Below are positions 46,784 through 58,993 of a stretch of DNA of 64,000 bases, piece by piece (the first letter of the stretch is position 1; each line of letters opens with the position of its first letter). A program made the translations under genes and the position numbers. This DNA is from Salipiger aestuarii (GTDB lineage: Bacteria > Pseudomonadota > Alphaproteobacteria > Rhodobacterales > Rhodobacteraceae): assembly GCF_003259905.1 (NCBI RefSeq), contig NZ_QLMG01000007.1, positions 62,001 through 126,000 of the forward strand, read 5' to 3'. Below the pieces are notes generated by a model. It searched no databases. It saw nothing but the letters and a program-made list of their open reading frames with translations, and was not told where the DNA came from.

Positions 46784-47411
46784 ATGGAGTGGCCGGACGA
46801 TTCTTTCGAAGCGCCCTTGTGGGCACGGGGTCTGCGGGTGGCCGGGGTCGACGAGGTTGGCCGCGGCCCGCTTGCCGGGCCGGTCGTGGCGGCGGCGGTG
46901 GTGTTGCATCCCGACTGCGTCCCGCCGGGGCTGAACGATTCAAAGAAGATGAGCATCAAGCGTCGTCGGCAGCGCGCCGCCTGGCTGACCGAATGCGCCG
47001 AGGTCGGCATCGGGTCGGCCACGGTCGAGGAAATCGACCGGCTGAACATCCTTCAGGCCAGCCTGCTGGCGATGCATCGGGCGCTGACAAATCTGCCGCA
47101 TCGCCCCGATCACGCGCTGATCGACGGGCGGTTTCTGCCCCCGCAAATGCCCTGCGCGGCGACGCCTCTGGTCAAGGGCGACGCCCGGTCGATCAGCATC
47201 GCGGCGGCGTCGATCGTTGCGAAAACCTGGCGGGATCGGCACATGCGGGCATTGGCGCAACAGCATCCGGGATATGGTTGGGAAACGAACGCGGGCTACG
47301 GGTCGAAAAGACACAAGGCGGCGCTCGCAGATCTTGGCGTGACCCCACATCATAGGCGGTCGTTCAAACCGATACACAATATCTTGTGGCAAGGCGAAAC
47401 CGCAAGTGACT

Positions 47412-47413
<2 letters not shown>
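46784..47413 (+). CDS. rnhB: Ribonuclease HII
   Basis: 209-residue RNase HII. Active-site blocks: GVDEVGRGPLAGPVVAAAVV with the Asp-Glu pair, LNDSKKMS, ALIDGRFLPP with the third acidic residue, and SIAAASIVAKTWRD. It nicks DNA at single ribonucleotides. The ATG at 46784 is chosen over a TTG at 46766. ccrM follows 90 bp later, a common pairing in alphaproteobacteria. Confidence 0.95.
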
Positions 47414-48616
<1,203 letters not shown>

Positions 48617-48647
48617 GCCAACCGCAGTTCGAAAGAGACACCGCCAG

Positions 48648-48714
48648 CGCCCGCACCAGCGGGCGCAGACTGGCCCCGTCTGCGCCCGCTGGTGCGGGCG
48701 GGGCATTTTTCTTT
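48648..48714 (+). terminator. Very strong intrinsic terminator after ccrM
   Basis: A perfect 23-bp inverted repeat (48648-48670 with 48678-48700) with a 7-nt loop, followed by GGGCATTTTTCTTTT. Each arm is itself self-complementary (CGCCCGC-ACCA-GCGGGCG), so two smaller hairpins are an alternative fold. It isolates ccrM from the downstream permease gene. Confidence 0.88.
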
Positions 48715-48790
48715 TGCGGCCAAGGCAGGGTGGTAGCCCTTGACCATCGCGGTGCGACGCGGTCATTGGTGCACATACGGGGAGACGGAC

Positions 48791-49657
48791 ATGGACCTGC
48801 GCGCGATCTTGATGGGGCTGGCCTTTGCGGTCATGTGGTCCTCGGCCTTCACCTCGGCGCGGATCATCGTCCTGGCGGCGCCGCCGCTAGGGACGCTGGC
48901 GCTGCGGTTCCTGTGCTCGGGGCTTCTGGCTATCGGGATCGCGCTGGCGCTGGGGCAAAGCTGGCGGCTGAGCCGGGCGCAATGGCGCGCCACGATCATC
49001 TTTGGCGTCTGTCAGAACGCCCTGTACCTGGGGCTGAACTTCATCGCCATGCAGACGATTCAGGCGTCGCTGGCGTCGATCATCGCCTCGGCCATGCCGC
49101 TGGTGGTGGCGCTGGCAAGCTGGCTGTGGCTGGGCGAGCGCATGAAACCCCTCGGCTACGCGGGCCTTGCGGCGGGGGTGATCGGTGTCGCGATCATCAT
49201 GGGCGCGCGTCTGTCCAGCGGGGCCGATCCGATCGGCATCGCGCTGTGCGTCGGCGGTGTGCTGTCGCTTGCGGTCGCGACATTGTCGGTGCGCGGCGCC
49301 GTAGGGGGGGGCAACATCATGATGATCGTGGGGCTGCAAATGCTGGTGGGCAGCGCGGTGCTGTGGCCGCTTGCGCTGGGGTTCGAAACCTTTCAGGTGG
49401 ATCTGTCCTGGCAGCTTGTGGTGGCCTTTTGCTATACGGTGATCGTACCTGGCGTGATGGCGACTTTTGTCTGGGTTCTGCTGGTGAACCGCATCGGGGC
49501 CACCCGCGCCGCGACGTTCCATTTCCTGAATCCGGTTTTCGGTGTCGGAATCGCGGCCTTGCTGCTTTCCGAGCCGATGGGGGTCTGGGACGCGATCGGC
49601 GTCGGCATCGTGACCGCGGGCATTCTTGCGGTGCAGAGGGCGCGAATATCGGCGTGA
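48791..49657 (+). CDS. EamA/DMT-family permease
   Basis: 288-residue permease with about ten helices in two repeats (ILMGLAFAVMWSSAFTSARI; FVWVLLVNRIGATRAATFHF). The proline/glycine pattern and LNPVFGVGIAALLLSEPMG near the end fit RhtA/YdcZ-like exporters. The ATG at 48791 follows GGGGAGACGG. Substrate unknown; not closely alike to the other EamA protein in this window. Confidence 0.87.
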   Translation: MDLRAILMGLAFAVMWSSAFTSARIIVLAAPPLGTLALRFLCSGLLAIGIALALGQSWRLSRAQWRATIIFGVCQNALYLGLNFIAMQTIQASLASIIASAMPLVVALASWLWLGERMKPLGYAGLAAGVIGVAIIMGARLSSGADPIGIALCVGGVLSLAVATLSVRGAVGGGNIMMIVGLQMLVGSAVLWPLALGFETFQVDLSWQLVVAFCYTVIVPGVMATFVWVLLVNRIGATRAATFHFLNPVFGVGIAALLLSEPMGVWDAIGVGIVTAGILAVQRARISA

Positions 49658-49747
49658 ATCGCCAGAAAACGCGAAGGGATTGTTTACGGATCTCTGCTAG
49701 CTCAGATGTCGAATGGCACGGCTGAACCAGATCGAGAGACGTAGAAA

Positions 49748-51652
49748 ATGAAAAAATTTCCGATTCGACTCCAGGTCATGGCGCTGGGCCTGGCCTTCGC
49801 ATTACTGCTTTTCGTGAGTGGCGCCCTGTCTTGGGTCGTTCAGGGGCATGTGGTGAAAGAGGTGGATTTCACCTTCGATGCGATCCTCCAGAACGAAACC
49901 ATCGGGCTGATCCGCGAGGATATGGAACAGGCGCGGGTCAACGTGCTTGAATTCGCGAACGGCGATCAGGCGGGAATCGACAGCATGCTCGGAAATTTTG
50001 CCGAGGTGACCGAGGTGATTTCTGAAAATTCCGACTATTTCACTGCCCCCAGCACCGATCGCGCGGTCAACCTTGATTATGCCGAACGGCTTGCCAGGGT
50101 TTCCGCGGGGATCGACGCGCTGGTGGCGCGCGCGCCAGAGCTGAACTGGAACGCCGAAGGCGCTTTTGCCCCGAGGTTGCGGGCCGGCGCGATGTCTGTA
50201 CTGGCGGAAATCAGCGCCCTCATCGAAGAGGTTGATCTGATCCAGGAAGCAACCCGGCTCATGGCGGTCGAAACCCAGTATGCCACTGCGGACAGTGTCG
50301 AACGCTCCAAGGTTACCATGTTGATCTCGCTGACCGCGTCGACGGGTCTGGCCCTGGTGATGGCGTTCTTTTTCGGCAAGATCATCTCTCGCCCGCTCGT
50401 AAGCGCCGCCGACAGCGTGCAAACCCTCGCCGAGGGCAACTTCGACGTCGAAATCGGCCACACGGATCGCGGCGACGAGGTCGGTACGATCGCGCGCAAC
50501 CTTGAACAGCTGCGTCACTCCCTGGCATCCGCGGATGCCGCGACCGCCAAGGAACGCGTCGCGAACGAGCGCCGCATCGCCCTTTTCGATTCCCTGAGCG
50601 CGTCTATGGGCGAGCTATCCATGGGCAAGGTCGGTGGGTCGCTCGACTCTGAAGAATGGCGTGATCTGGGAGAGGGTTACGTCAAGATCTGTTCGGATTT
50701 CAACAAGCTGGCCGAACGGATCGGAGATCTGATCACCTCGCTGCGCGAGTCCGTGGACATGGTGCATCGCAATTCGCGCGAGCTTTCCGGCATGTCTTCG
50801 GAAATGTCCCGCCGGTCCGAACTGCAAGCCGCCACGCTTGAGGAATCGGCCGCTGCGCTTGAAGAAATGTCGAGCAGTGTCAAGGCTGCGGCGCAGCGGG
50901 CTGTCGAAGCCGACAAGCGGGCCCGGGACGGCCGCCGCCGCGCCGAAGAGGGCGGCGAGGTCATGCAGCGCGCGCTTGCTGCGATGAGTTCGATTTCCGC
51001 CTCGTCGGACCAGATCACCCAGATCATCGGTGTGATCGACGACATCGGGTATCAGACCAACCTTCTTGCGCTGAACGCCGGGGTCGAAGCGGCGCGGGCC
51101 GGTGAAGCCGGAAAAGGCTTCTCTGTTGTGGCGTCCGAAGTGCGCTCGCTTGCCCAGCGGGTATCGGAATCGGCCCTGGAAATCAGGAGTCTGGTGCAAA
51201 ACAGTTCGCAGCAGGTCAAAGACGGGGGGCAGCTTGTGGAACAGACGGGCGAAACGCTTGCCGACATCGTCCGCTATGTCACCGAGGTTTCCGCCATGGT
51301 CGGAGAAATCGCCTCCGGCGCCAAGGAACAGGCCTCTGGTCTGCAAGAGATCAACATCGGCGTCGCTGAGTTGGACAAGGTGACCCAGCAGAACGCCGCG
51401 ATGGTGGGCGAAACCAGCTCGGCCAGCCAGCAGCTCAGCTCTGAAGCGGATCGCTTGACAGAGCAGCTTAACCGCTTTGGGTCGTCAGCCGACGTCGATA
51501 CCCGCACCGATACCCTTGGTGAGGTCGTGCCCGTCGCTGCCCCTGTCGTCGACCTGCCGATCTCGGAACGTGAAACCGGGTCCCGCGCGCCAGCGCCGAC
51601 TCCGATGAAAAAGGCCGTGGGATCGGATGCGGACATGTGGGAAGACTTCTGA
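49748..51652 (+). CDS. Methyl-accepting chemotaxis protein
   Basis: 634-residue receptor. TM1 is near residues 10-32 ([18 protein letters not shown]), a periplasmic helical sensor of about 160 residues follows, TM2 is near residues 197-215, and a HAMP domain follows ([20 protein letters not shown]). The signalling hairpin tip is [20 protein letters not shown] followed by [14 protein letters not shown]. The protein ends in MWEDF, an xWxxF-type pentapeptide like those that tether CheR and CheB. It has its own upstream region and no che genes beside it. The ligand is unknown. Confidence 0.94.
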   Translation: MKKFPIRLQVMALGLAFALLLFVSGALSWVVQGHVVKEVDFTFDAILQNETIGLIREDMEQARVNVLEFANGDQAGIDSMLGNFAEVTEVISENSDYFTAPSTDRAVNLDYAERLARVSAGIDALVARAPELNWNAEGAFAPRLRAGAMSVLAEISALIEEVDLIQEATRLMAVETQYATADSVERSKVTMLISLTASTGLALVMAFFFGKIISRPLVSAADSVQTLAEGNFDVEIGHTDRGDEVGTIARNLEQLRHSLASADAATAKERVANERRIALFDSLSASMGELSMGKVGGSLDSEEWRDLGEGYVKICSDFNKLAERIGDLITSLRESVDMVHRNSRELSGMSSEMSRRSELQAATLEESAAALEEMSSSVKAAAQRAVEADKRARDGRRRAEEGGEVMQRALAAMSSISASSDQITQIIGVIDDIGYQTNLLALNAGVEAARAGEAGKGFSVVASEVRSLAQRVSESALEIRSLVQNSSQQVKDGGQLVEQTGETLADIVRYVTEVSAMVGEIASGAKEQASGLQEINIGVAELDKVTQQNAAMVGETSSASQQLSSEADRLTEQLNRFGSSADVDTRTDTLGEVVPVAAPVVDLPISERETGSRAPAPTPMKKAVGSDADMWEDF

Positions 51653-51692
51653 ACACCTGAATCGCCATGGCGGCAACGGCCATGGGATCCTC

Positions 51693-52802
51693 CTACCGGG
51701 ATCCGCCGATCTGGCCGCGGTTTTCGCCCACCTGCCCGCGGTGCAGAAGAAAATGGTCCAGCAGAACACAGGCCATCATGGCCTCGCCTACCGGAACAGC
51801 CCGGATCCCGACGCAGGGGTCGTGACGACCCTTCGTAACGATTTCTGTCTCTTCGCCGGCTTTGGTGATCGTCTTGCGGGACGTCAGGATTGACGAGGTC
51901 GGCTTGACCGCAAACCGCACCACGACGTCCTGCCCGGTCGAGATTCCGCCAAGGATACCGCCCGCGTGGTTCGAGCTATAGACCGGTCCATCCGGTCCCA
52001 TGGCAATTTCATCGGCATTGTCGGAGCCGCGCAACAGCGCGGCGGCCATGCCGTCTCCGATCTCGACCGCCTTCACTGCGTTGATCGACATCATCGCAGA
52101 CGCAAGGTCGGTGTCCAGCTTGCGATATACCGGCGCGCCCAGGCCGACGGGGACACCGCTCGCCGAGATCTCGATGACCGCACCAATGCTGTCGCCGGAC
52201 TTGCGCAGCGCGTCCAGGTCTGTTGCCCAGTGCTCTGCCGTGACGGGGTCGGGGCTCCAGAACGGGTTCTGTCCGACAGCCGCAAGATCGAACCGCGTCC
52301 GGTCGATGGCGCGGGGTCCCATTTGCACCATGTAGCCGGTGATGTTGATCCCCGGAGCAAGCCTTGCCAGCGCCGCCCGCGCCAGCCCGCCTGCCGCGAC
52401 ACGCGCGGCCGTCTCGCGGGCCGAAGACCGCCCGCCGCCGCGATAGTCACGGATGCCGTATTTCTGCCAATAGGTGATGTCCGCGTGGCCCGGTCGAAAT
52501 TTCTCGATGATGTCGCCGTAGTCTTTGGACCGCTGGTCGGTGTTTTCGATCATCAGTTGCACCGGGGTCCCGGTGGTCTGACCTTCGAACACACCCGACA
52601 GAATGCGTACGGAATCGGGCTCGCGCCGCTGCGTTGTATACTTGTTCTGCCCCGGCTTGCGCCGGTCGAGCCAGTGCTGAAGCATGGCTTCGCCCACAGT
52701 CACCCCCGGAGGGCAGCCATCCACCGTCGCGCCAAGCGCCGGGCCATGGCTTTCGCCCCAGGTGGTGACGCGGAACAGATGGCCGAAAGTGTTCATGCTC
52801 AT
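51693..52802 (-). CDS. aroC: Chorismate synthase
   Basis: 369-residue enzyme of the shikimate pathway that makes chorismate from EPSP with reduced FMN. Signatures: [53 protein letters not shown] and the C-terminal [17 protein letters not shown]. It converges with the chemotaxis receptor gene and is divergent from the thiamine operon. Confidence 0.97.
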   Translation of the reverse strand: MSMNTFGHLFRVTTWGESHGPALGATVDGCPPGVTVGEAMLQHWLDRRKPGQNKYTTQRREPDSVRILSGVFEGQTTGTPVQLMIENTDQRSKDYGDIIEKFRPGHADITYWQKYGIRDYRGGGRSSARETAARVAAGGLARAALARLAPGINITGYMVQMGPRAIDRTRFDLAAVGQNPFWSPDPVTAEHWATDLDALRKSGDSIGAVIEISASGVPVGLGAPVYRKLDTDLASAMMSINAVKAVEIGDGMAAALLRGSDNADEIAMGPDGPVYSSNHAGGILGGISTGQDVVVRFAVKPTSSILTSRKTITKAGEETEIVTKGRHDPCVGIRAVPVGEAMMACVLLDHFLLHRGQVGENRGQIGGSR

Positions 52803-52899
52803 GGGGCGGGCTCCTTTGCTGTCGGGATCTGTTAGGCCAGCGCGGCGCGTGTCTCAAGGGGATTCACCTTGCATGGGGCAGCGCTCAGGGCTACCACTT

Positions 52900-52988
52900 A
52901 GCCCACCTCGGGGCGTCCGAAAGGGCTGAGATGCACGATGCGAACCCGTTGAACCTGACCCGGTTAACACCGGCGGAGGGAAGGTGAC
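52900..52988 (+). ncRNA. TPP riboswitch (THI element)
   Basis: The conserved core is seen: CTCGGGG, CTGAGA (52926-52931), then GAACCCGTTGAACCTGA and CCGGTTAACACCGGCGGAGG. The outer stem pairs CACCT near 52904 with AGGTG near 52982. It binds thiamine pyrophosphate and turns off the thiBPQ operon 62 bp downstream. Confidence 0.93.
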
Positions 52989-53049
52989 GGCATCAGGCCC
53001 AGTCCGACATGCCCAGTCTTGCCCTCTCGCCGCAAGTCTGGAGGATGCC

Positions 53050-54033
53050 ATGAAAACGGCCACCACCTTTGCTGCGGGATGTCTTCTGGCCGGCAGCGCG
53101 CTGGCGGAAACCCCTGTCCTGACCGTTTACGCGGGCGACTATATCGCCTCGGAATGGGGCCCCGGCCCGCAAATCGAATCCCTGTTCGAGGCCCGATGCG
53201 GCTGCGATCTGCAATTCAAGCCCGGCGATCTGCTGCCGCGCCTGCTGCTTGAGGGCGACCGCACGGAGGCCGACATCGTCTTCGGCCTGAACACCGATGT
53301 GACGAAAAAAGCCCGTGAAAGCGGGTTGTTCGCGCCGCATGGCGTGGATCTGTCGCCCCTGACGCTGCCGATCGAATGGACCGACGATATCTTTCTGCCC
53401 TATAATTACAGCGAGACGGCATTCATCTACAACACCGAACGCCTTGCCGAGCCGCCCGAAGACTTCGAGGCGCTGTTGAATGCTTCCGACGACCTGAAAA
53501 TCGTCATTCAGGATCCGCGCAGCTCCATCTCGGGCCTTGCGACGGTGCTTTGGGTCGAAAAGGTGTTCGGCGACCGCGCCGAGGAAGCCTGGGCCAAACT
53601 CGCTCCGAAGATCCTGACGGTGACCAAGGGCTGGTCGGAAAGCTATGGGCTGTTCACCGACGGCGAGGCGGACATGGTGATGAGCTACACCACATCGCCC
53701 GCCTATCACATCATTGCCGAGGACGATCGCACCAAAAAGGCCGCGATCTTTCCCGAAGGGCAGTATTTCATGGTCGAACTCGCGGCCAAGGTGGCCGCAA
53801 CCGACCAGCCGGAACTGGCGGATGAATTCATGAAATTCATCCTTTCGGAACCGTTCCAGAGGATGATCGCCACTGGCAACTGGTCTTTCCCGGCGGCGCT
53901 GCCGCGCGAGGCCTGGCCGGAAGGGTTCAAGGAACTGGAATTGCCCGAAAAGGTGTTGTTCTACTCCGAGGATGAAGCGGCAGCGATCCGGGACGAGGCG
54001 ATCGAGGCATGGCGTCTCGGGCTGTCGCAGTAA
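53050..54033 (+). CDS. thiB: Thiamine/TPP ABC importer binding protein
   Basis: 327-residue periplasmic protein with signal peptide (TTFAAGCLLAGSALA). ThiB blocks include LTVYAGDYIASEWGPGPQIE, CDLQFKPGDLLPRLLLEGDR and GWSESYGLFTDGEADMVMSY. The ATG at 53050 follows TGGAGG. It binds thiamine, TMP or TPP, and lies directly under a TPP riboswitch. It overlaps thiP by 25 bases. Confidence 0.95.
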   Translation: MKTATTFAAGCLLAGSALAETPVLTVYAGDYIASEWGPGPQIESLFEARCGCDLQFKPGDLLPRLLLEGDRTEADIVFGLNTDVTKKARESGLFAPHGVDLSPLTLPIEWTDDIFLPYNYSETAFIYNTERLAEPPEDFEALLNASDDLKIVIQDPRSSISGLATVLWVEKVFGDRAEEAWAKLAPKILTVTKGWSESYGLFTDGEADMVMSYTTSPAYHIIAEDDRTKKAAIFPEGQYFMVELAAKVAATDQPELADEFMKFILSEPFQRMIATGNWSFPAALPREAWPEGFKELELPEKVLFYSEDEAAAIRDEAIEAWRLGLSQ

Positions 54034-55526
54034 GCGCGGCATTGGCCGTGGCCGGGCTGACGCTCGGCCCGGTTATCGCGGTGCTGATCCGCGCCGGTGG
54101 CTGGGGCGTGCTCGGTCCCGGTGACCTGCAGGCGCTACGCTTCACGCTGGTGCAGGCGCTTCTGTCGGCTGCGGTCAGCGTGGCACTGGCGGTGCCCGTC
54201 GCAAGGGCGCTTGCCCGGCGGCGGTTCCGGGGGCGCGGCGCGCTGGTTGCGTTGATGGGCGCGCCCTTTATCCTGCCGGTGATTGTCGCAGTGCTTGGGC
54301 TGATCGCGGTCTTCGGGCAGAATGGCGTGGTGAATGTCGTGCTGCGCGGGGTCGGCGCGCCCGAACTTAGCATCTATGGGCTGCACGGGGTGGTGCTGGC
54401 GCACGTGTTTTTCAACTTGCCACTCGCGGTGCGGCTGCTGTTGCAGGGGTGGCTGGCCATTCCCGCCGAACGGTTTCGGCTGGCCGCGTCGCTTGGTTTG
54501 ACGCCGTGGGCAACGCTGCGCACGCTTGAGGCGCCGATGCTGCTGCGCATCGCTCCGGGGGCCTTTGCGGTGATCTGTGTCATCTGCCTTTCGAGCTTTG
54601 CCGTCGCGCTGACACTCGGGGGGGGGCCGCGTGCAACCACCGTCGAACTGGCGATTTATCAGGCGGTTCGCTTTGATTTCGATCTTGGGCGGGCGGCGTT
54701 GTTATCGGTGATACAGCTTGCGCTGGCCCTGGGGGCCGGGCTGTTTGCGCTGAAGCTGGGCACCGGCGGCGGTCTTGGCAGCGGCCTGGACCGGATGCAA
54801 CAGCGATGGGACGGGCAGGGCGCGCTGCACCGTGCAATAGATGCGGCCTGGATCGGTCTGGCCGCGCTGTTTTTGCTGCTGCCTCTCGGCATGGTGGTGC
54901 TCAAGGGGCTTGCGGGGCTGGTGTTGCTGGGGGCAAGCACCTGGCACGCGGCGGGAAATTCCATCGCGGTCGCGCTGGCGTCGACGGTGCTGTGCACTCT
55001 TTGGGCGCTGCCTCTTTCGACCCGGCGCGGAGAGCTGCTGGGCCTTGCGGGCATCGCGTTGTCGCCCCTGGTTCTGGGCACCGGGTTGTTCCTGATCCTG
55101 CGGCCCTTCGTGAATCCGCTGACGCTGGCTTTGCCGGTGACCGTGGTGGTGAATGCCTTGGTGTCGTTGCCTTTCGCCCTGCGTATCCTGCGCCCCGAGG
55201 CCGAAGCGGTGCGCGCCGATTACGCCCGCCTCGCGCTGGCGCTGGGGCTGACGCCGCTGGCCTGGGTCCGCATGGTGCTGCTGCCAAGGCTGCGTCGTCC
55301 GTTGGGTTTTGCGGCGGGCCTGACGGCGGCGCTGTCGATGGGAGACCTTGGGGTCATCGCCCTGTTTGCCGATCCGGATCGTGCGACGCTGCCACTACAG
55401 GTATATCGCCTGATGGGCGCCTACCGGATGGAGGCGGCCTCTGGCGCAGCACTGCTCTTGTTGCTGCTAAGCTTCGCGGCGTTCTGGATATTCGACAGGG
55501 GAGGGCGGGTGAATGCTGACGCTTGA
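54009..55526 (+). CDS. thiP: Thiamine/TPP ABC importer permease
   Basis: 505-residue fused double permease with about twelve helices. Two coupling loops are visible: ERFRLAASLGLTPWATLRTL and RADYARLALALGLTPLAWVR. It starts inside the end of thiB and its end overlaps thiQ, so all three genes are co-translated. Confidence 0.94.
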   Translation: MASRAVAVSAALAVAGLTLGPVIAVLIRAGGWGVLGPGDLQALRFTLVQALLSAAVSVALAVPVARALARRRFRGRGALVALMGAPFILPVIVAVLGLIAVFGQNGVVNVVLRGVGAPELSIYGLHGVVLAHVFFNLPLAVRLLLQGWLAIPAERFRLAASLGLTPWATLRTLEAPMLLRIAPGAFAVICVICLSSFAVALTLGGGPRATTVELAIYQAVRFDFDLGRAALLSVIQLALALGAGLFALKLGTGGGLGSGLDRMQQRWDGQGALHRAIDAAWIGLAALFLLLPLGMVVLKGLAGLVLLGASTWHAAGNSIAVALASTVLCTLWALPLSTRRGELLGLAGIALSPLVLGTGLFLILRPFVNPLTLALPVTVVVNALVSLPFALRILRPEAEAVRADYARLALALGLTPLAWVRMVLLPRLRRPLGFAAGLTAALSMGDLGVIALFADPDRATLPLQVYRLMGAYRMEAASGAALLLLLLSFAAFWIFDRGGRVNADA

Positions 55527-56211
55527 GGCTGTGGAATTTGAAACGGGGCGCTTCCGCCTTGCTGCGGATTTCGCGGTAGCCGCCGGGCGGCGCGTGGCTG
55601 TGGTCGGCCCGTCGGGTGCTGGCAAGTCGACGCTGCTCGACCTCGTGGCGGGGTTTCGGATGCCTGCGTCGGGGCGGGTGCTGTGGCAGGGGAGGGACAT
55701 CACGCACGATCCCCCCAACCGTCGGCCCATCGCGATGTTGTTTCAGGAAAACAACATGTTCCCGCACCTGGATCTGGTGCGGAACCTTGGGCTGGCATTG
55801 CGCCCGGATGGCGGGGCGTTGCGGCGCAAGGAGTTGGGCGCGGTGGAAACGGCGCTGACGCGCGTCGGGCTTGCGGGAATGGAAGATCGCCGGCCCGGCG
55901 CGCTGTCCGGTGGGCAGCAAAGCCGGGCGGCGTTGGCGCGGGTGCTGTTGCAGGCACGCCCTGTGATCGCCCTGGATGAGCCGTTTGCGGCGCTGGGGCC
56001 TGCGCTCAAGCGCGAAATGCTCACGCTGGTGCGCGACGTGGCCCAGGACCTGGGCGCGCTGGTGCTTCTGGTCAGTCACGACCCTGGCGACGCGCGCGGG
56101 TTTGCGCAGGATACCGTGCTGGTCGCGGATGGGACGGCGCAGCCTCCGGTCGAGACGGAGGCGCTGTTTTCCGACCCTCCCGACGCGTTGCGCGCCTATC
56201 TGGGTACCTGA
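55513..56211 (+). CDS. thiQ: Thiamine/TPP ABC importer ATPase
   Basis: 232-residue ATPase: Walker A GPSGAGKST, signature LSGGQQSRAALARVLL, Walker B VIALDEPFAALG, H-loop VSHDPGDAR. It completes ThiBPQ. Confidence 0.94.
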   Translation: MLTLEAVEFETGRFRLAADFAVAAGRRVAVVGPSGAGKSTLLDLVAGFRMPASGRVLWQGRDITHDPPNRRPIAMLFQENNMFPHLDLVRNLGLALRPDGGALRRKELGAVETALTRVGLAGMEDRRPGALSGGQQSRAALARVLLQARPVIALDEPFAALGPALKREMLTLVRDVAQDLGALVLLVSHDPGDARGFAQDTVLVADGTAQPPVETEALFSDPPDALRAYLGT

Positions 56212-56216
56212 AAAGG

Positions 56217-56245
56217 AAAAAGCCCCGCTTGATGCGGGGCTTTTC
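56217..56245. terminator. Bidirectional intrinsic terminator, thiQ / petC
   Basis: GCCCCGC (56222-56228) pairs with GCGGGGC (56234-56240), flanked by AAAAA and TTTT, so it works on both strands. It lies between the convergent ends of thiQ and petC. Confidence 0.85.
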
Positions 56246-56266
56246 ATCGGTCAGTGACGAGCGCGA

Positions 56267-57052
56267 TCAGGGCTTGTGCTTGATCGGACGCCAGATGCGC
56301 TTGTTGGTGAGGTACAACAGCACCGACAGCACCACGAGAAAGATCACCCCGGTGAAGCCTGCGGTCTTGCGCGCCATCATCTTGGGTTCTGCCGCCCACA
56401 TCAGGAACGCCGCGACGTCCTGCGCTTCGTGCTCGATCGAATTGGGGTGGCCGTCGTCGAAATCCACGTCCTCGCCGTAAAGGGGCGGTGCCATCGCGAT
56501 CCAGCCGGTCGAGAAGGCGTGGTTTTCATAAAAGGTGGTGCCCGCCTCGACCTTTTCCTCGCCGGTGTAGCCGGTCAGGATCGATGCGATGTATTCCGCC
56601 CCGCCCATGCCGTTGAAAAGCTGGTTCAGCCCGGTGCCGTAGGGGCCGTGGAACCCCGCGCGCGCCTTGGCCATCAGCGACAGGTCGGGCGCGCCCGCCG
56701 TGGTGTTGGCCGGGAAGTGATCGGTGGGAAGCGCGGGGCGGTAATCTTCGAGTTCCTCGTCATAGACCTCGAAGTTCTGCTCGGCGTAGGCGCGCACCTC
56801 GTCTTCGGTGAAATGCGGCCCGCCTTCGTCGGACAACGCGCGCAACGGTACGAATTTCAGGCCGTGGCAGGCCGTGCAGACCTGGGTATAGACCTTCAGC
56901 CCGCGCTGAAGCTGCATCTGGTCATAGGCGCCAAAGGGGCCTTCGAACGAGAAGCTGAAATCCTCGACATGGCCGCCCTCTCCGGCAGCGAACGCGCTGC
57001 CGGTGGCGAGGCCAAGGGCCATGGCGGTGGAAAGGGCAAGTTTCCTGAACAT
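56267..57052 (-). CDS. petC: Cytochrome c1 of the bc1 complex
   Basis: 261-residue exported haem protein. Signal peptide [18 protein letters not shown], haem c site CTACH (near residue 40), Met axial ligand in [11 protein letters not shown], and a C-terminal membrane anchor ([18 protein letters not shown]). It passes electrons from the Rieske centre to soluble cytochrome c. Last gene of the petABC operon. Confidence 0.96.
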   Translation of the reverse strand: MFRKLALSTAMALGLATGSAFAAGEGGHVEDFSFSFEGPFGAYDQMQLQRGLKVYTQVCTACHGLKFVPLRALSDEGGPHFTEDEVRAYAEQNFEVYDEELEDYRPALPTDHFPANTTAGAPDLSLMAKARAGFHGPYGTGLNQLFNGMGGAEYIASILTGYTGEEKVEAGTTFYENHAFSTGWIAMAPPLYGEDVDFDDGHPNSIEHEAQDVAAFLMWAAEPKMMARKTAGFTGVIFLVVLSVLLYLTNKRIWRPIKHKP

Positions 57053-57071
57053 CTTTCTGGTGTCCTTTCTC

Positions 57072-58406
57072 TTACTCGGCCGGAGTCGTGGTCGGTGCCG
57101 AGGACTTGCCATAATGGCTTTCGAAGTCTTCCTCGATCGTTGCGGGTTGTGGCAGCGGTTTTTCGAACACACCCAGAAGCGGCAGGATGACGAAGAAATA
57201 GGCGAACCAGTAGGCCGCGCCGATCAGCGAGAAACTGGCATAGGGTTCTTCGGCGGGCATGGCGCCCAGCCACATCAGCACGATGAAATCTATCACGAGG
57301 AGCCAGAACCACCACTTGAACTGCGGACGGAACTTGCCCGAACGCACCGACGAGGTGTCAAGCCAGGGCGCCAGCGCCATGGAGACGATGGCACCGAACA
57401 TGGCGAGCACGCCAAAGAATTTGGCATCGACGATACCCCCGGTGACGAAGCTGGCGATCTGCACCACCCAGACTTCGGACGTGAATGCCCTCAGGATCGC
57501 GTAGAACGGCAGAAAGTACCATTCGGGCACGATATGCGCAGGGGTCGAAAGCGGGTTCGCCTCGACGTAGTTGTCCGGGTGGCCAAGGTAGTTCGGCATG
57601 AAGCCGACGATGGCCCAGAACACTGCCAGGATCACGGCGAGCGCGAACAGGTCCTTGATGACATAATAGGGCCAGAACGGAACCGTGTCCTTGTCGGCTT
57701 CGGCCTTCGATCCGCGCCGCACCTCGACACCCGTGGGGTTGTTGTTGCCCGTGGTGTGAAACGCCCAGATGTGAACCACGACCAGCGCCGCGATGACAAA
57801 AGGCAGCAGGTAATGCAGCGAGAAGAAGCGGTTGAGCGTCGCGTTGTCGACCGCCGGTCCACCCAGAAGCCAGGTCTGGATCGGCTCGCCGATCCAGGGG
57901 ATCGCGCCGAACAGGCCGGTGATCACCGTGGCCCCCCAGAACGACATCTGTCCCCAGGGCAGCACATAGCCCATGAAGGCGGTGCCCATCATGGCCAGAT
58001 AGATCAGCATGCCGATGATCCAGGTCACCTCACGCGGGGATTTGTACGATCCGTAGTACAGCCCGCGGAACAGGTGCATGTAGACGGCGACAAAGAACAG
58101 CGAGGCGCCGTTGGCGTGCAGATACCGCAGCATGTAGCCGCCGTTCACGTCCCGCATGATATGTTCGACCGAGGCGAACGCCTGATCGACGTGGGGCGTG
58201 TAATGCATCACCAGAACGATGCCGGTGATCATCTGCAACGCCAGGCAGAAGGTCAGGATGATGCCCCAGATCCACATCCAGTTCAGGTTCTTGGGTGTGG
58301 GCATCATGATGGTGTCGAAAAGAAGACCGACGATCGGCAGGCGCTTGTGCAGCCAGCGTTCGCCGCTTGTTTTCGGCTCGTAATGGTCGTGCGGAATACC
58401 GGACAT
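57072..58406 (-). CDS. petB: Cytochrome b of the bc1 complex
   Basis: 444-residue cytochrome b with eight helices. Haem ligands lie in helices B and D ([13 protein letters not shown] and [14 protein letters not shown] carry the histidines), and the quinol-oxidation motif PEWY is in [18 protein letters not shown]. The ATG at 58406 ([12 protein letters not shown]) follows GGGAGG. It carries both quinone sites of the complex. Confidence 0.97.
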   Translation of the reverse strand: MSGIPHDHYEPKTSGERWLHKRLPIVGLLFDTIMMPTPKNLNWMWIWGIILTFCLALQMITGIVLVMHYTPHVDQAFASVEHIMRDVNGGYMLRYLHANGASLFFVAVYMHLFRGLYYGSYKSPREVTWIIGMLIYLAMMGTAFMGYVLPWGQMSFWGATVITGLFGAIPWIGEPIQTWLLGGPAVDNATLNRFFSLHYLLPFVIAALVVVHIWAFHTTGNNNPTGVEVRRGSKAEADKDTVPFWPYYVIKDLFALAVILAVFWAIVGFMPNYLGHPDNYVEANPLSTPAHIVPEWYFLPFYAILRAFTSEVWVVQIASFVTGGIVDAKFFGVLAMFGAIVSMALAPWLDTSSVRSGKFRPQFKWWFWLLVIDFIVLMWLGAMPAEEPYASFSLIGAAYWFAYFFVILPLLGVFEKPLPQPATIEEDFESHYGKSSAPTTTPAE

Positions 58407-58417
58407 ATGCGCCTCCC

Positions 58418-58993
58418 TTATCCCAGCAGTATTGTTGTTTCTTCGACGAACTCTGCCACGGGCACGGGCAGGTTCTGAGGCGCCGGACCCTTGCGAATGC
58501 GGCCCGCCGTATCGTAGTGCGACCCGTGGCAGGGGCAGAACCACCCGCCGGTGCCGCCGGCCGTGTATTCGCCCGCATTGCCCAGCGGCACGCAGCCAAG
58601 ATGCGTACACACACCCATCATCACCAGCCATTCGCCGGTGTCATCCAGCGCGCGGTTGGCATCGGTGGCATCCGCGCCGTCGTCGATGTTTGCGTTGCGT
58701 GCCTGGGCATCGACCAGTTCGCTCATTTCGACACTTCGGGCGTCTTCGATTTCGGCTTCGGTCCGGCGCCGGATGAACACCGGCTTGCCGAGCCATTTCA
58801 CCGTGAGCTGCGTGCCGGTCTCGACCCCCGAGATGTCGACCCGGATGGTGCTGAGCGCCCTCACGTCCGCCGACGGGTTCATCTGGTTGACCAGAGGCCA
58901 GACGGCGGCCCCGGTCGCAACAACGCCGGCCCCGGCGGTGGCATAGTAAAGGAAGTCTCTACGAGTGCCTTCGTGATCTTCTGCTTGTGTCAC
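58418..58993 (-). CDS. petA: Rieske iron-sulfur protein of the bc1 complex
   Basis: 191-residue Rieske protein. A twin-arginine motif ([15 protein letters not shown]) precedes its single helix. The 2Fe-2S ligands are in CTHLGC and CPCHGSHY. The start is GTG at 58993 with GGAG eight bases upstream. First gene of petABC; transcription starts in the 58994-59212 divergent region. Confidence 0.97.
   Translation of the reverse strand: MTQAEDHEGTRRDFLYYATAGAGVVATGAAVWPLVNQMNPSADVRALSTIRVDISGVETGTQLTVKWLGKPVFIRRRTEAEIEDARSVEMSELVDAQARNANIDDGADATDANRALDDTGEWLVMMGVCTHLGCVPLGNAGEYTAGGTGGWFCPCHGSHYDTAGRIRKGPAPQNLPVPVAEFVEETTILLG

Noticed and set aside
57003-58478. 491-codon plus-strand frame opposite petB
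   Set aside because: Composition is a shadow of cytochrome b; the minus strand encodes complete petB and petC.
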